Below are positions 46,268 through 56,179 of a stretch of 64,000 bases of DNA, piece by piece. Source of the DNA: Pollutimonas nitritireducens (GTDB lineage Bacteria; Pseudomonadota; Gammaproteobacteria; Burkholderiales; Burkholderiaceae_B). The stretch spans positions 1 through 64,000 of the forward strand of contig NZ_PDNV01000002.1 of assembly GCF_002849615.1 (NCBI RefSeq). Reading direction: 5' to 3'. Every line of letters begins with the position of its first letter. Position 1 is the first letter of the stretch. Made by a program: the position numbers and the translations under genes. The notes beneath the pieces are model-generated. The model was not told the origin of the DNA. It worked only from the letters and a program-made list of their open reading frames with translations, and searched no databases.

Positions 46268-47944
46268 ATGCCGCTACCGAAGTTGCCGACCCGCATGGGA
46301 GCCATGATTTCCCCTGCCGCATCCAACGATGCAAGCAATGCACCCGAACCTGCAGAAGCAGTAGTGGCTCCCGCTGCGGGCGTTCCTGCACGTAAGGCCT
46401 CCACGAAACGCGCCGCCGCCACACCGGCCGCCGCGCCGGCAATAAACGCCAGTCCAGCCCCCGCGCCGGCGAAGGTGGCAAGTGCGCCCCCGCTGGCGGT
46501 CGTCCCATCGCGCAATCCACGCAAGGCCCGCCTGCCCGCGGCCAAGCGCAAGCTGTTTGTACTGGATACCAACGTACTGCTGCACGACTCGAATTCCCTG
46601 TTCAAGTTTGAGGAACACGATATTTTTCTGCCGATGATCGTGCTCGAAGAGCTCGATCACCAAAAAAAGGGAATGTCCGAAGTCGCACGCAACGCACGCC
46701 AGGTCAGCCGCTTTCTCGACGGCTTGGTTGGAACGTCGACCGAACTGGAACCCGGCGTCGAGCTTGACACATTGGGCAATCAGGAAGCCTTGGGCCGATT
46801 GCATTTTCAGACCACCGCGCTGCACTCGAATTTGCCCATAGAATTGCCGCTGGGCAAGGCTGACAATGTCATCCTTAGCGTGGTGCACGCGCTCCAGGCA
46901 TCGCATCCCAAGCGTGCGGTGGTGCTCGTATCGAAGGACATCAACATACGCCTGAAGGCGCGCTCGCTGGGCATGCCCGCCGAAGACTACCTGAACGACC
47001 ACGTCCTGGATGACTCCGATCTTCTCTACGACGGGGTCATGCCATTGCCGGAAAATTTTTGGCTCAAGCATGGGAAGGACGTGGAATCGTGGCAACAAGG
47101 GGGCACAACGTTCTATCGTATCAAAGGGCCTCTATGCTCCGAATTCATCGTCAACGAGTTCGTGTATCTCGATGGCGAGCTTCCACTGCAGGCTCAGGTC
47201 AAGGAAGTCAGCGGCACAAGCGCCGTGCTGGCGACATTGCGCGACTACAGCCACGGCAAAAACAATGTCTGGGGCATCACGGCCCGCAATCGAGAACAGA
47301 ATTTCGCCCTCAATCTGCTCATGAACCCCGACTGCGACTTCGTGTCCCTGCTGGGGCAGGCAGGTACGGGTAAGACGCTGCTGGCCCTGGCGGCCGCCTT
47401 GACGCAAACACTGGAAACCAAGCGCTACAACGAAATCATCATCACCCGGGCCACTGTGCCGGTGGGCGACGATATCGGCTTCCTGCCGGGAACCGAGGAA
47501 GAGAAAATGCTTCCCTGGATGGGCGCGCTCGAAGACAACCTGGAAGTACTGCATTTGGGGCCAGGCAATGGCGACATCGTGCCTGCCGCCGGCGGGCAGG
47601 ACTGGACCAAGAATGCAACGATGGAACTCATACGTTCGCGCATCAAGGTCAAGTCCCTGAACTTCATGCGCGGACGCACCTTCATGAACAAGATCCTGAT
47701 CATCGACGAGGCACAGAATCTTACCCCCAAGCAAATGAAAACGCTTGTCACCCGTGCGGGCCCGGGAACAAAAATCATCTGCCTGGGAAATATTGCCCAG
47801 ATCGACACTCCGTATCTTACGGAAGGCAGCTCTGGCCTTACCTTCGTCGTGGATCGTTTCAAGGGCTGGCCACATGCCGGGCATATCACCTTGCAGCGAG
47901 GCGAACGCTCCCGCCTGGCCGACTACGCCAGCGAAGCGCTTTAA
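46268..47944 (+). CDS. PIN-domain PhoH family ATPase
   Basis: A 558-aa fusion. Residues 1-92 are a low-complexity Ala/Pro-rich leader. A PIN nuclease domain follows (FVLDTNVLLHD at 97-107, with Asp100). A PhoH ATPase domain fills the C-terminal half, with Walker A GQAGTGKT at 363-370 and Walker B ILIIDEAQN. Related PhoH2 proteins unwind and cleave RNA. AGGGAG about 9 nt before the ATG supports the start, so the odd leader is probably real. It stands alone between the peroxiredoxin gene and pdxA. Confidence 0.88.
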   Translation: MPLPKLPTRMGAMISPAASNDASNAPEPAEAVVAPAAGVPARKASTKRAAATPAAAPAINASPAPAPAKVASAPPLAVVPSRNPRKARLPAAKRKLFVLDTNVLLHDSNSLFKFEEHDIFLPMIVLEELDHQKKGMSEVARNARQVSRFLDGLVGTSTELEPGVELDTLGNQEALGRLHFQTTALHSNLPIELPLGKADNVILSVVHALQASHPKRAVVLVSKDINIRLKARSLGMPAEDYLNDHVLDDSDLLYDGVMPLPENFWLKHGKDVESWQQGGTTFYRIKGPLCSEFIVNEFVYLDGELPLQAQVKEVSGTSAVLATLRDYSHGKNNVWGITARNREQNFALNLLMNPDCDFVSLLGQAGTGKTLLALAAALTQTLETKRYNEIIITRATVPVGDDIGFLPGTEEEKMLPWMGALEDNLEVLHLGPGNGDIVPAAGGQDWTKNATMELIRSRIKVKSLNFMRGRTFMNKILIIDEAQNLTPKQMKTLVTRAGPGTKIICLGNIAQIDTPYLTEGSSGLTFVVDRFKGWPHAGHITLQRGERSRLADYASEAL

Positions 47945-47959
47945 GTCTTTGCTACCGAC

Positions 47960-48976
47960 ATGAGCAAACCTTCACTCGCACCGGTCGGGCTCACCATGGG
48001 CGATGCCGCAGGCATCGGCCCCGAAATAATCGTCAAGCTGTTTGCAGCCGGCCTGCCCTACCCTACAGTCGTCTACGGTGACGCGGGGGTCCTGCAATCC
48101 ACCATCGGACAGCTGGATATGTCGGATGCCCTGCACGTGGAACTGGTCAGCGCAGCGGAACTCGCGGGGCACAGCCCTGGTTCGATCCCCGTATTAAACC
48201 GGTGGCAGGCGTTGCCGGCCAGCCTTCCCCCGGGCCGCCTCAGTGCCGAAGCGGGGCGTGGCGCCTATGAATATTTATGCCATGCCATCGACGACGCGCA
48301 AGCCGGGCAACTGCGCGCCGTTGTTACGGCCCCGCTCAATAAGAAAGCCATGCAGGCCGCTGGTATCAATTTTCCGGGCCATACTGAAATTCTGGCTGAA
48401 CGCACTGGTACCTCGCACTATGCGATGATGCTCGTCAACCCTGAGCTACGGGTCATATTGGTCACCATACACCTGCCGTTGCAACAGGTCAGCCGCCTAA
48501 TCACCTACGAGACCGAGCTTGACACAATCCGGCTGGCTCACCGGGCTTGCCGGCAAGCCGGAGTCGAATATCCCCGCATCGCCGTCGCCGGACTGAATCC
48601 GCACGCGGGCGAGGACGGAAGATTCGGACAGGAGGAAATTACAGTCATCACGCCCGCCATCAATCAGGCCCGGGCCGAAGGAATGAACGTCCATGGCCCG
48701 CTTCCGGGCGACACTGTGTTCATGCGGGCTCGCCAAGGCGAATTCGATATCGTCGTCGCGCAGTATCACGATCAAGGATTGATACCCGTCAAATATCTGG
48801 GCGTCGACGAGGGTGTCAACGTAACAGTGGGACTGCCTTTCGTGCGCACCAGCGTCGACCATGGCACGGCCTTCGACATTGCCGGGCAGGGTATTGCCGA
48901 TCCGGGTTCTCTACGTTGCGCTTATGACCTTGCCTTATCCATGACGCCCGACAGCGCCTATAATCCCAGCCTGTGA
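47960..48976 (+). CDS. pdxA: 4-hydroxythreonine-4-phosphate dehydrogenase
   Basis: NAD- and metal-dependent enzyme of pyridoxal phosphate synthesis. The 338-aa protein starts near VGLTMGDAAGIGPEII, and shows VTAPLNKKAMQAAG, FPGHTEILAERTG with a metal-binding His, and QYHDQGLIPVKYLG with another. The PdxA2 branch, acting on sugar-acid phosphates, is hard to exclude, but length and start fit classical PdxA. It follows the phoH gene by 15 bp. Confidence 0.9.
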   Translation: MSKPSLAPVGLTMGDAAGIGPEIIVKLFAAGLPYPTVVYGDAGVLQSTIGQLDMSDALHVELVSAAELAGHSPGSIPVLNRWQALPASLPPGRLSAEAGRGAYEYLCHAIDDAQAGQLRAVVTAPLNKKAMQAAGINFPGHTEILAERTGTSHYAMMLVNPELRVILVTIHLPLQQVSRLITYETELDTIRLAHRACRQAGVEYPRIAVAGLNPHAGEDGRFGQEEITVITPAINQARAEGMNVHGPLPGDTVFMRARQGEFDIVVAQYHDQGLIPVKYLGVDEGVNVTVGLPFVRTSVDHGTAFDIAGQGIADPGSLRCAYDLALSMTPDSAYNPSL

Positions 48977-49027
48977 CAGTGGTCTTCCGCTGGTGCAATC
49001 CTCTGCAACTTCTCTGCTGTATCCCTG

Positions 49028-49993
49028 ATGACCCCGCGAATTTCCATCGATCCCTTCCTGATCAAACTCTTTTTTGCCATCCTGCTTGCCAGCTTCCTCC
49101 CCGCCCACGGCATAGGCACGCCAATTTTCGGCTGGATCACCAATCTGGCCATCGCCCTGCTGTTCTTCCTGCACGGCGCACGATTGTCCCGCGATGCGAT
49201 CGTTGCGGGGGCTTCGCATTGGCGCCTGCATAGCACGATATTCGCAGTGACCTTCGTGGTCTTCCCGGTGTTGGGCATCTTGTCGGGACCGCTTTTAAAG
49301 CCGTTCCTCACCCCGGACCTGTACACCGGCATCCTGTTCTTGTGCTGTTTGCCGGCAACCGTGCAGTCGGCCATCGCGTTTACGTCTATTGCCCGCGGAA
49401 ATGTGTCGGCGGCGGTATGCAGTGCCTCGGCATCGAGTTTGCTGGGCGTATTCATCACACCCTTGCTTGTCGGCCTGGTGCTGGCCGGCAGCAGCGTCAA
49501 TAATGTGCCCTTGTCCTTCGATGCCATCGGCAAGATCATGCTTCAGTTGCTTCTGCCATTCATACTGGGACAAATGGCTCGCCGCTGGATCGGCGCATGG
49601 GTCGTCAAGCGCAGCCGGATGCTCAAGATCGTCGATCAGGGATCCATCCTGCTAGTCGTCTATACCGCGTTTTCAGAAGCCGTGATCGGCGGATTATGGT
49701 CACAGACGCCATTGTCGGCCCTGGTCGCCCTGGTGTTCATATCCCTGGTCCTGCTCGGACTCGTACTGGGTATCTCGCTGCTGCTTGGACGTTTGCTCAA
49801 GTTCGACCTGGCAGATCGAATCACCTTGATGTTCTGCGGTTCAAAGAAAAGCCTGACCAGCGGCATTCCCATTGCCAATATCCTTTTTGCGGGCGGCTCG
49901 GTCGGCACCATCGTGCTGCCGCTGATGATATTCCACCAGATACAGCTGATTATCTGCGCCATGATCGCCGGCGCCTACGCAAGGCGCGAGTAG
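49028..49993 (+). CDS. Bile acid:sodium symporter family transporter (SBF-like, YfeH type)
   Basis: A 321-aa protein with about nine to ten membrane helices. LLFFLHGARLSRDAI, CCLPATVQSAIAFTSIARGN and MFCGSKKSLTSGIPIAN are characteristic of the SBF-like family. The natural substrate of bacterial members is mostly unknown. It follows pdxA by 51 bp and stops 7 bp before the convergent dnaB gene. Confidence 0.87.
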   Translation: MTPRISIDPFLIKLFFAILLASFLPAHGIGTPIFGWITNLAIALLFFLHGARLSRDAIVAGASHWRLHSTIFAVTFVVFPVLGILSGPLLKPFLTPDLYTGILFLCCLPATVQSAIAFTSIARGNVSAAVCSASASSLLGVFITPLLVGLVLAGSSVNNVPLSFDAIGKIMLQLLLPFILGQMARRWIGAWVVKRSRMLKIVDQGSILLVVYTAFSEAVIGGLWSQTPLSALVALVFISLVLLGLVLGISLLLGRLLKFDLADRITLMFCGSKKSLTSGIPIANILFAGGSVGTIVLPLMIFHQIQLIICAMIAGAYARRE

Positions 49994-50000
49994 TTCAACC

Positions 50001-51380
50001 CTAGCCCATGCCCGAGGTGAAGTTCAGGAAACGGGTGCTGGCACCTTGGAATGTCAAGCGCACGCTCCCAATCGGGCCATTACGTTGTTTGCCCACGATG
50101 ATTTCCGCCGTACCCTTATCGGGCGAATCGGGGTTATAGACCTCGTCGCGATAGATGAACAAAATAAGGTCGGCATCCTGCTCGATTGCTCCCGACTCCC
50201 GCAGATCGCTCATCACCGGGCGCTTGTTGGGGCGCTGCTCAAGACTGCGGTTCAACTGCGACAAGGCAATCAGCGGGCATTGCAGCTCTTTGGCGAGGCC
50301 TTTCAGCGATCGGCTGATTTCGGAGATCTCGGTAGCGCGGTTCTCGCCCGAAGAGTTCGCGGACATCAACTGCATATAGTCGATAATGATCAGTCCCAAC
50401 TGGCCGCACTGCCTGGCCAACCGGCGTGAACGCGCGCGAACTTCCATGGATGTCAGTGCCGGCGTTTCGTCGATGTAGATCTGGGCTTCCTGGACTTGCT
50501 GTACGGCATGCGTAAGCCGTGGCCAGTCGTCTGCCGTCAGCTTGCCAGTACGCATGCGGTGCTGGTCCAGCATGCCCACCGAACCGACCATGCGCATGGC
50601 CAACTGCACGGCACCCATTTCCATGGAGAACACAGCAACCGGCAAGCCCTGCTCAATGGCAACGTGCTCGCCAATATTCATGGAAAACGACGTCTTGCCC
50701 ATGGACGGACGGCCTGCAACGATGACCAGGTCGCCCGCCTGCAGGCCCGACGTCATTCGGTCGAGGTCGGTAAAGCCGGTCGGCACGCCGGTAATGTCGG
50801 AATCGCCTTCCCGGTGATAGAGTTCGTCGATGCGTTCGACGACTTGTGTCAGCAACGGCTGGATTTCCTGGAAACCGGTAGTACCGCGCGAGCCCTCTTG
50901 TGAAATCTGGAACACGCGAGACTCGGCCTCGTCCAGCAACTGCCGGGCCTCTTTTCCTTGCGGATTGAACGCGGCGGCCGATATTTCGTCGGCAACCGAC
51001 ACCAGCTTACGCAGCATCGAGCGTTCGCGAACGATTTCAGCGTAACGCCTGATATTGGCGGCGGAGGGTGTGTTGTGTGCCAAGGCATTCAGGTAGGCCA
51101 GACCGCCCACCTCGTCGGACTTGCCTGCACTGGCGAGCGACTCATTGACGGTAACTACGTCGGCCGGGCGTGCCAGGCTGATAAGACGCGTGATGTGCTG
51201 CCAGATGATCTTGTGATCAAAACGATAGAAATCGTCTTCATTCAACACATCGGTGATGCGGTCATAGGCGGCGTTGTCCAGCAACAGACCGCCCAGCACA
51301 GACTGCTCGGCCTCGACCGAATGCGGCGGCACGCGCAGGTAATCCAGCTGCGCATCACTGTTTTTTTTCTTGCTGTCCAA
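50001..51380 (-). CDS. dnaB: Replicative DNA helicase DnaB
   Basis: Hexameric helicase of the replication fork. Taken from the TTG at 51380 it has 459 aa. The N-terminal DnaB domain covers about 15-125 (VPPHSVEAEQSVLGGLLLD). The RecA-like domain has Walker A GRPSMGKT at 223-230 and LIIIDYMQLM. I chose the TTG at 51380 because GGAG lies 7 nt upstream; another TTG at 51398 is in frame but lacks a ribosome site, and a stop lies just before it. It follows rplI, with a terminator-like hairpin between. Confidence 0.93.
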   Translation of the reverse strand: MDSKKKNSDAQLDYLRVPPHSVEAEQSVLGGLLLDNAAYDRITDVLNEDDFYRFDHKIIWQHITRLISLARPADVVTVNESLASAGKSDEVGGLAYLNALAHNTPSAANIRRYAEIVRERSMLRKLVSVADEISAAAFNPQGKEARQLLDEAESRVFQISQEGSRGTTGFQEIQPLLTQVVERIDELYHREGDSDITGVPTGFTDLDRMTSGLQAGDLVIVAGRPSMGKTSFSMNIGEHVAIEQGLPVAVFSMEMGAVQLAMRMVGSVGMLDQHRMRTGKLTADDWPRLTHAVQQVQEAQIYIDETPALTSMEVRARSRRLARQCGQLGLIIIDYMQLMSANSSGENRATEISEISRSLKGLAKELQCPLIALSQLNRSLEQRPNKRPVMSDLRESGAIEQDADLILFIYRDEVYNPDSPDKGTAEIIVGKQRNGPIGSVRLTFQGASTRFLNFTSGMG

Positions 51381-51411
51381 ATTGACGCTCCGGAACAAAT
51401 CAGATCAAAAT

Positions 51412-51436
51412 ACAAAAAGCCGGCATACACCGGCTT
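51412..51436 (-). terminator. Rho-independent terminator or attenuator between rplI and dnaB
   Basis: On the minus strand AAGCCGG (51436-51430) pairs with CCGGCTT (51423-51417) around a 6-nt loop and runs into TTTTTG. This is a good intrinsic terminator placed after rplI and before dnaB. It would end or reduce ribosomal-protein transcription into dnaB. Confidence 0.75.
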
Positions 51437-51458
51437 CTTGCTTCATGCGGGCGAGGCG

Positions 51459-51482
51459 TACATTCCGGAACAAAGGAATGTA
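51459..51482. repeat. Second hairpin between rplI and dnaB
   Basis: TACATTCC at 51459-51466 is the exact reverse complement of GGAATGTA at 51475-51482, with an 8-nt loop. It lies between the rplI stop and the terminator-like hairpin. It has no T-tract and may be an RNA processing or stability element. Confidence 0.45.
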
Positions 51483-51501
51483 CCACGTGGCTGATCTGGA
51501 A

Positions 51502-51957
51502 TCAGGCCATTTCGCCTTGTACACGAACCGTGATCTCGACCACTACATCAGCATGCAGAGCAACGGACACGGGAAACTCACCGACAGCCTTGAGCGCGCC
51601 GTCGGGCAAGCGAACCTGCGATTTCTGGACCGAGTCGTAGCCTTGCTTGGCCAACGCTTCAGCGATGTCCATGCTGGTGACGGAACCGAACAAACGGCCG
51701 TCGACACCGGCTTTCTGTGAAATGACAATAGACAGGTCGGCCAGCTTTTCGCCGGTGGCCTGTGCTGCCGCCAGTTTCTCGGCTTGCACTTTTTCAAGTT
51801 CGGCGCGACGCTCTTCAAACTCTTTCAGAGCGGTTTCAGTGGCGCGACGGGCGATTTTCTGGGGAATCAGGAAATTACGGGCATAACCGTCGCGTACGCG
51901 GACGACTTCACCGAGATTGCCTAGATTGACGACTTTTTCGAGCAGGATGATTTGCAT
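51502..51957 (-). CDS. rplI: 50S ribosomal protein L9
   Basis: A 151-aa ribosomal protein with the standard start [19 protein letters not shown], the long connecting helix at about 40-75 and the C-terminal domain with GRLFGSVTS. It binds 23S rRNA domain V. It lies 16 bp after rpsR in the rpsF-priB-rpsR-rplI operon. Confidence 0.98.
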   Translation of the reverse strand: MQIILLEKVVNLGNLGEVVRVRDGYARNFLIPQKIARRATETALKEFEERRAELEKVQAEKLAAAQATGEKLADLSIVISQKAGVDGRLFGSVTSMDIAEALAKQGYDSVQKSQVRLPDGALKAVGEFPVSVALHADVVVEITVRVQGEMA

Positions 51958-51973
51958 GACGATAGGCCCCGGA

Positions 51974-52246
51974 TTAGTTGTGGTTATCGGTGTAAGGCAG
52001 CAAGGCCAGGAAACGCGAACGCTTGATCGCTGTATCGAGCTGACGTTGGTAATGTGCCTTGGTACCGGTCAAACGCGCAGGAATGATCTTGCCATTTTCC
52101 TGGATGAAGTCACGCAGTGTATCCAGATCTTTATAGTCGATCTCGTCAACATTGGCAGCTGTGAAACGGCAGAACTTGCGACGTTTGAACAGCGGATTTT
52201 GTTGCGTGAACTTGCGTTTTTCTTTGCCTTTTTTGAAGAAAGCCAT
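51974..52246 (-). CDS. rpsR: 30S ribosomal protein S18
   Basis: A 90-aa small-subunit protein that pairs with S6 on 16S r[24 protein letters not shown] and [17 protein letters not shown] are diagnostic. A single Cys (KFCRF) is retained. It lies between priB and rplI. Confidence 0.98.
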   Translation of the reverse strand: MAFFKKGKEKRKFTQQNPLFKRRKFCRFTAANVDEIDYKDLDTLRDFIQENGKIIPARLTGTKAHYQRQLDTAIKRSRFLALLPYTDNHN

Positions 52247-52340
52247 AATGTGCCTCTTTAATGTCTGGGCTTAGCCCAAGCTGTCTGTTCCATGCATCGA
52301 GCGTTTATTCGCTCGCGCAGCGATTTACCATGAATTCCTG

Positions 52341-52658
52341 CTATACAACGGCGCTTGCGCCGCCGGCAAAAACCCGATTTGCCTGTTGTATATGCAATAC
52401 CAGTTTGTTGGAGCCTTTACGTGCCGGGGCAAGAAAGCCCTGTATCGATAAAGATGCACCCAAAGGGGTATCGGCCAACAACAAAGCGATGTCTCCAAGA
52501 GCAACTGCAGTAAGTACCAGCTCTATCCGACGCATATGACCGGCTTCCTGGACCTCTGATTCGTGGCTCAACATCATTTCAACTGCTGGCAGGCCGGCCG
52601 GGGTATACCGTAATGGCTTGACCTCGAGGGCTGAAGCAGACAACAGAAGTTGATTCAC
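52341..52658 (-). CDS. priB: Primosomal replication protein N (PriB)
   Basis: A 105-aa single OB-fold, single-strand DNA-binding protein that helps PriA restart replication. [20 protein letters not shown] and [12 protein letters not shown] fit the beta- and gammaproteobacterial form. The start is GTG at 52658. It lies between rpsF and rpsR, the usual location, 94 bp before rpsR and 23 bp after rpsF. Confidence 0.93.
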   Translation of the reverse strand: MNQLLLSASALEVKPLRYTPAGLPAVEMMLSHESEVQEAGHMRRIELVLTAVALGDIALLLADTPLGASLSIQGFLAPARKGSNKLVLHIQQANRVFAGGASAVV

Positions 52659-52681
52659 GCGTTGACTCGGGACACAGGTCC

Positions 52682-53059
52682 TTATTCCGCCTGTGGAGCC
52701 GGCGCGACTTCAGCGCTTGCCTTGCGGGCTTCTTCACGCTCGACCGACTTCATCATGAGTGACGGCGCGGTGTGCGCTTTCTTGGTCTTGATGAGTAGGT
52801 GGCGCAAGATGGCGTCGTTGTAGCGGAAGGAATGTTCGAGTTCGTCGAGCACGGTCTGTCCGCATTCGATGTTGAAACAAACATAATGAGCCTTCACCAG
52901 CTTCTGGATAGGGTAAGCCAATTGGCGGCGGCCCCAATCTTCCAGGCGATGAATCTGACCACCATTGCTGGTAACCACTGCCGAATAACGTTCGATCATG
53001 GCGGGCACTTGCTCGCTTTGATCGGGATGCACAATAAACACTACCTCGTAGTGACGCAT
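52682..53059 (-). CDS. rpsF: 30S ribosomal protein S6
   Basis: A 125-aa protein with the S6 fold: [35 protein letters not shown] and HYVCFNIE. The C-terminal tail is Ala/Pro/Glu-rich. First gene of the rpsF-priB-rpsR-rplI operon. About 200 bp of non-coding DNA precede it. Confidence 0.98.
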   Translation of the reverse strand: MRHYEVVFIVHPDQSEQVPAMIERYSAVVTSNGGQIHRLEDWGRRQLAYPIQKLVKAHYVCFNIECGQTVLDELEHSFRYNDAILRHLLIKTKKAHTAPSLMMKSVEREEARKASAEVAPAPQAE

Positions 53060-53260
53060 AAACTACACTCCTTGTGGATATCTTTTGATGCGACCAGCGA
53101 TATCGCTGCCATCAAAAGGAACAGCCCGCCCATAAAACTCCAGGGGCCGCCATAGCGGCTCAAGCAGTATGAAAACATGTGGGTCGAGCAAGAAACAACC
53201 AAGCATTCTACCATCGTTGCGTAAACCACCGCAAGCGCCATGGAAAGGTGTCGTGGCGAT
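53060..53260. other. Intergenic region between folE2 and rpsF
   Basis: About 200 bp holding the probable promoter of the rpsF operon. A 66-residue frame runs across it on the minus strand, but it is Cys-rich, overlaps rpsF and resembles no known protein. I see no clear promoter boxes or riboswitch. Confidence 0.4.
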
Positions 53261-54100
53261 TTACCCTTCGACTACGGCGTAGGCGGAATGGTTGTGTATG
53301 GATTCAAAATTCTCGGCCTCGACGCGAAACCGTTGGACACCTGCTACGTTCTGGAGTTGCACCGCCACGTCGCGTACGAGATCCTCGACGAATTTCGGGT
53401 TCTCGTAGGCGCGCTCGGTAACGTATTTTTCGTCGCTGCGCTTGAGCAGCCCCCACAGTTCACATGACGCCTGCTGTTCAATTCCGCGGATGAGCGTATC
53501 GACTTCAACCAGTGCCGGGTCGGCAAATACGGCGTTGACCGTAATATGGGATCGTTGATTGTGCGCACCATATTGTGAAATGGCCTTGGAGCAAGGACAA
53601 AGACTGGTTACCGGTACGAGCACGGACAGTTCGAATTCGGCCTGGCCAACCGTGTTCGCCGCCGCGGACCCGCATGCGGCCGCCGTCTGCACGCGGGCAG
53701 TCCATTTGACTTCGTAGTCCATCAGGCTTGCCACTCCTGAAACAGGAGCCACCTTGGTCATGAAATACGGAAACGATGCTGCGATATCGCCTTTTTCGGA
53801 ATTAAGGAGCACCAGCATGGAAACCGCCATGTCGCAGAACCGTGCGGGTGTCATGGGTGTTTGCCGGTGCTGCTCGAGCAAGGCCACAAAACGGGACATA
53901 TGGGTACCCTTTTCGTGTGCCGGCAAAGATACCGTGAGCTCCCAGGTGCCAACCGTAGGAAGCGACCCACCCGACTCGGCGGCGATCAGCATGGGATGCC
54001 GTACGCCACGCACACCCACACGCTCGATGGCAATATGCCGGATATCGACGCTGCTTTGCACGTCAGGCATGGCAACAGCAGAATCAATCATTATATTCAT
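53261..54100 (-). CDS. folE2: GTP cyclohydrolase FolE2 (type IB)
   Basis: First enzyme of folate synthesis: GTP to dihydroneopterin triphosphate. This is the FolE2 (COG1469) form, 279 aa, which in other bacteria works with metals other than zinc. The catalytic Cys lies in [22 protein letters not shown] (Cys168/Cys170 region). I use the ATG at 54100. No zinc-regulator (Zur) palindrome is evident upstream, though one often precedes this gene elsewhere. Confidence 0.92.
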   Translation of the reverse strand: MNIMIDSAVAMPDVQSSVDIRHIAIERVGVRGVRHPMLIAAESGGSLPTVGTWELTVSLPAHEKGTHMSRFVALLEQHRQTPMTPARFCDMAVSMLVLLNSEKGDIAASFPYFMTKVAPVSGVASLMDYEVKWTARVQTAAACGSAAANTVGQAEFELSVLVPVTSLCPCSKAISQYGAHNQRSHITVNAVFADPALVEVDTLIRGIEQQASCELWGLLKRSDEKYVTERAYENPKFVEDLVRDVAVQLQNVAGVQRFRVEAENFESIHNHSAYAVVEG

Positions 54101-54203
54101 GATAAAAGACCTATAAAGCACTCACTATACGAAGCGCCGGTTTGCAGACAACCGCTTATTATGCGGCATAGAGCCACCGTATAACCCTATAACCATGGTG
54201 GTA

Positions 54204-56102
54204 TTAGGTACTTTGCCTAGCGACGGGAACGGCTTGCTCCGTCAACAGGGCGCCGAAACGCTGCTGTATAGAGAGCTGAATGCCCGGTGCATTGAGCCCC
54301 AACTCGCCGAGAATAACGGTTTGTTCGCCATGATCGATGAACTGGTCGGGCAGGCCCAACTGGAGCACTGGGCGCAAAATCCCTTGTCGGCTGAAATATT
54401 CCAGGACGGCGCTGCCCGCTCCGCCCATGATCGCGGCCTCTTCAATAGTAACAAAGGCGTCGTGTTCTTGGGCCAGCGCCTGCAACATCGCTTCATCCAG
54501 CGGCTTTACAAAACGCATGTCGACGACTGTCGCATTGATTTCCTGCGCCGCCAGCAAGGCTTCGTGCAACAAAGGACCAAAGGCCAGGATCGCGATTCTT
54601 TCGCCGGAACGCTTGAGCACTGCCTTGCCGATATCAACTGTTTCGAGGTCGGCCTGGACCTCGGCGCCGCAACCCGGTCCGCGCGGATATCGCACTGAAG
54701 CAGGACCGGGATGCTCATAACAGGTACTCAGCAACAAGCGGGTCTCGTTCTCGTCGGAGGGAACGGCGATGACCATATTCGGTATGCAGCGCAGAAAGGC
54801 GATATCGAAGTTTCCAGCATGCGTTGCGCCATCGGCGCCTACAATTCCGGCACGGTCCAGGGCGAAGGTCACATCCAGATTCTGCAAGGCAACATCATGA
54901 ATCAACTGGTCGTAACCACGTTGCAGGAATGTCGAGTAAATGGCAACGACGGGCTTTTCGCCCTCGCAGGCCAGGCCGGCTGCAAACGTGACGGCGTGCT
55001 GTTCGGCTATGCCGGCATCGATATATCGGGCGGGAAAGCGCTGCTCGAATGCGACCATGCCGCTGCCTTCGCGCATCGCCGGGGTGATCCCATAAAGACG
55101 GCTGTCCGCGGCAGCCATGTCGCAAAGCCAGCGTCCGAAAACCTGGGTGAAAGTTTGCTTCGGCGGTGATTTGGGTTTCTGGATGCCGACACTGGGATCG
55201 AATTTGCCAGGCCCGTGATACAAAACCGGATCAGCTTCAGCCAGCTTATAACCCTGCCCCTTCTTTGTGACGACATGCAGGAACTGCAAACCGCCAAGAC
55301 TGCGCAGGTTTTCCAGCGTTGGAACGAGCGCATCGAGATCGTGCCCATCGATAGGCCCGACATAATTGAAGCCAAGCTCCTCGAATAAGGTGGCAGGCGA
55401 GACCATGCCTTTGGCATGCCCTTCAAAACGCCGCGCCAGCTCGAGAACGGGAGGCACATGCTGCAGGACCGCCCGCCCGACGTTCTTTGCCGTGGCATAA
55501 AAACGCCCCGACAGAAGCCGCGCCAGATAGTGATTCAGCGCCCCTACCGGCGGCGATATCGACATGTCGTTGTCATTGAGCACCACGAGGACATTGACGC
55601 CCGGTGTTACCCCGGCATTATTCAATGCCTCGAAGGCCATGCCAGCCGTCATGGCGCCATCGCCGATCACCGCAATATGTTGACGGTCGCTGAGCCCCGC
55701 GTTGCGCGACGCGACTGCCATACCGAGCACCGCCGATATGGACGTGGACGAGTGCGCCGTGCCGAATGCGTCGTACTCCGACTCGCTGCGCTTGGGGAAA
55801 CCGGAAATGCCACCTTTCTGTCGGAGCCTGGCCATTTGTTCGCGCCGGCCGGTAAGGATCTTGTGTGGATACGATTGGTGTCCCACGTCCCAGACAATTC
55901 TATCGTCAGGCGTGTTGAATACATGATGCAAGGCAATAGTCAGCTCGACCGTGCCCAGGTTCGATGACAGATGGCCGCCGGTCTTGGAGACGGTATGCAG
56001 CACAAACTCACGTAATTGCTCTGCGACATCTTTGAGCTCGCGTCGATCCAGCAGACGCAGGTCCGCCGGTGAATGAATTTGTTCGAGAGTAGCGTGGGTC
56101 AT
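54204..56102 (-). CDS. dxs: 1-deoxy-D-xylulose-5-phosphate synthase
   Basis: Thiamine-diphosphate enzyme that starts the MEP isoprenoid pathway from pyruvate and glyceraldehyde-3-phosphate. The 632-aa protein has the conserved [13 protein letters not shown], the TPP motif [18 protein letters not shown], and the transketolase C-terminal domain. I chose the ATG at 56102. It follows ispA by 77 bp, so the two isoprenoid genes form one cluster with xseB. Confidence 0.97.
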   Translation of the reverse strand: MTHATLEQIHSPADLRLLDRRELKDVAEQLREFVLHTVSKTGGHLSSNLGTVELTIALHHVFNTPDDRIVWDVGHQSYPHKILTGRREQMARLRQKGGISGFPKRSESEYDAFGTAHSSTSISAVLGMAVASRNAGLSDRQHIAVIGDGAMTAGMAFEALNNAGVTPGVNVLVVLNDNDMSISPPVGALNHYLARLLSGRFYATAKNVGRAVLQHVPPVLELARRFEGHAKGMVSPATLFEELGFNYVGPIDGHDLDALVPTLENLRSLGGLQFLHVVTKKGQGYKLAEADPVLYHGPGKFDPSVGIQKPKSPPKQTFTQVFGRWLCDMAAADSRLYGITPAMREGSGMVAFEQRFPARYIDAGIAEQHAVTFAAGLACEGEKPVVAIYSTFLQRGYDQLIHDVALQNLDVTFALDRAGIVGADGATHAGNFDIAFLRCIPNMVIAVPSDENETRLLLSTCYEHPGPASVRYPRGPGCGAEVQADLETVDIGKAVLKRSGERIAILAFGPLLHEALLAAQEINATVVDMRFVKPLDEAMLQALAQEHDAFVTIEEAAIMGGAGSAVLEYFSRQGILRPVLQLGLPDQFIDHGEQTVILGELGLNAPGIQLSIQQRFGALLTEQAVPVARQST

Positions 56103-56179
56103 ACGAGTGATAGAGTAGTGTCCAGACAGCATTTTAGACCGTCAACAATAACAGTAAGCGCAGGCGCCGCGAAATGAAC

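Noticed and set aside
53041-53241. A 66-codon minus-strand frame with a hydrophobic stretch
   Set aside because: It overlaps the start of rpsF, has no ribosome site and no known relative; more likely leader DNA.
54101-54203. Possible Zur box before folE2
   Set aside because: I find only loose matches around the TATAACC repeats, not the expected palindrome.
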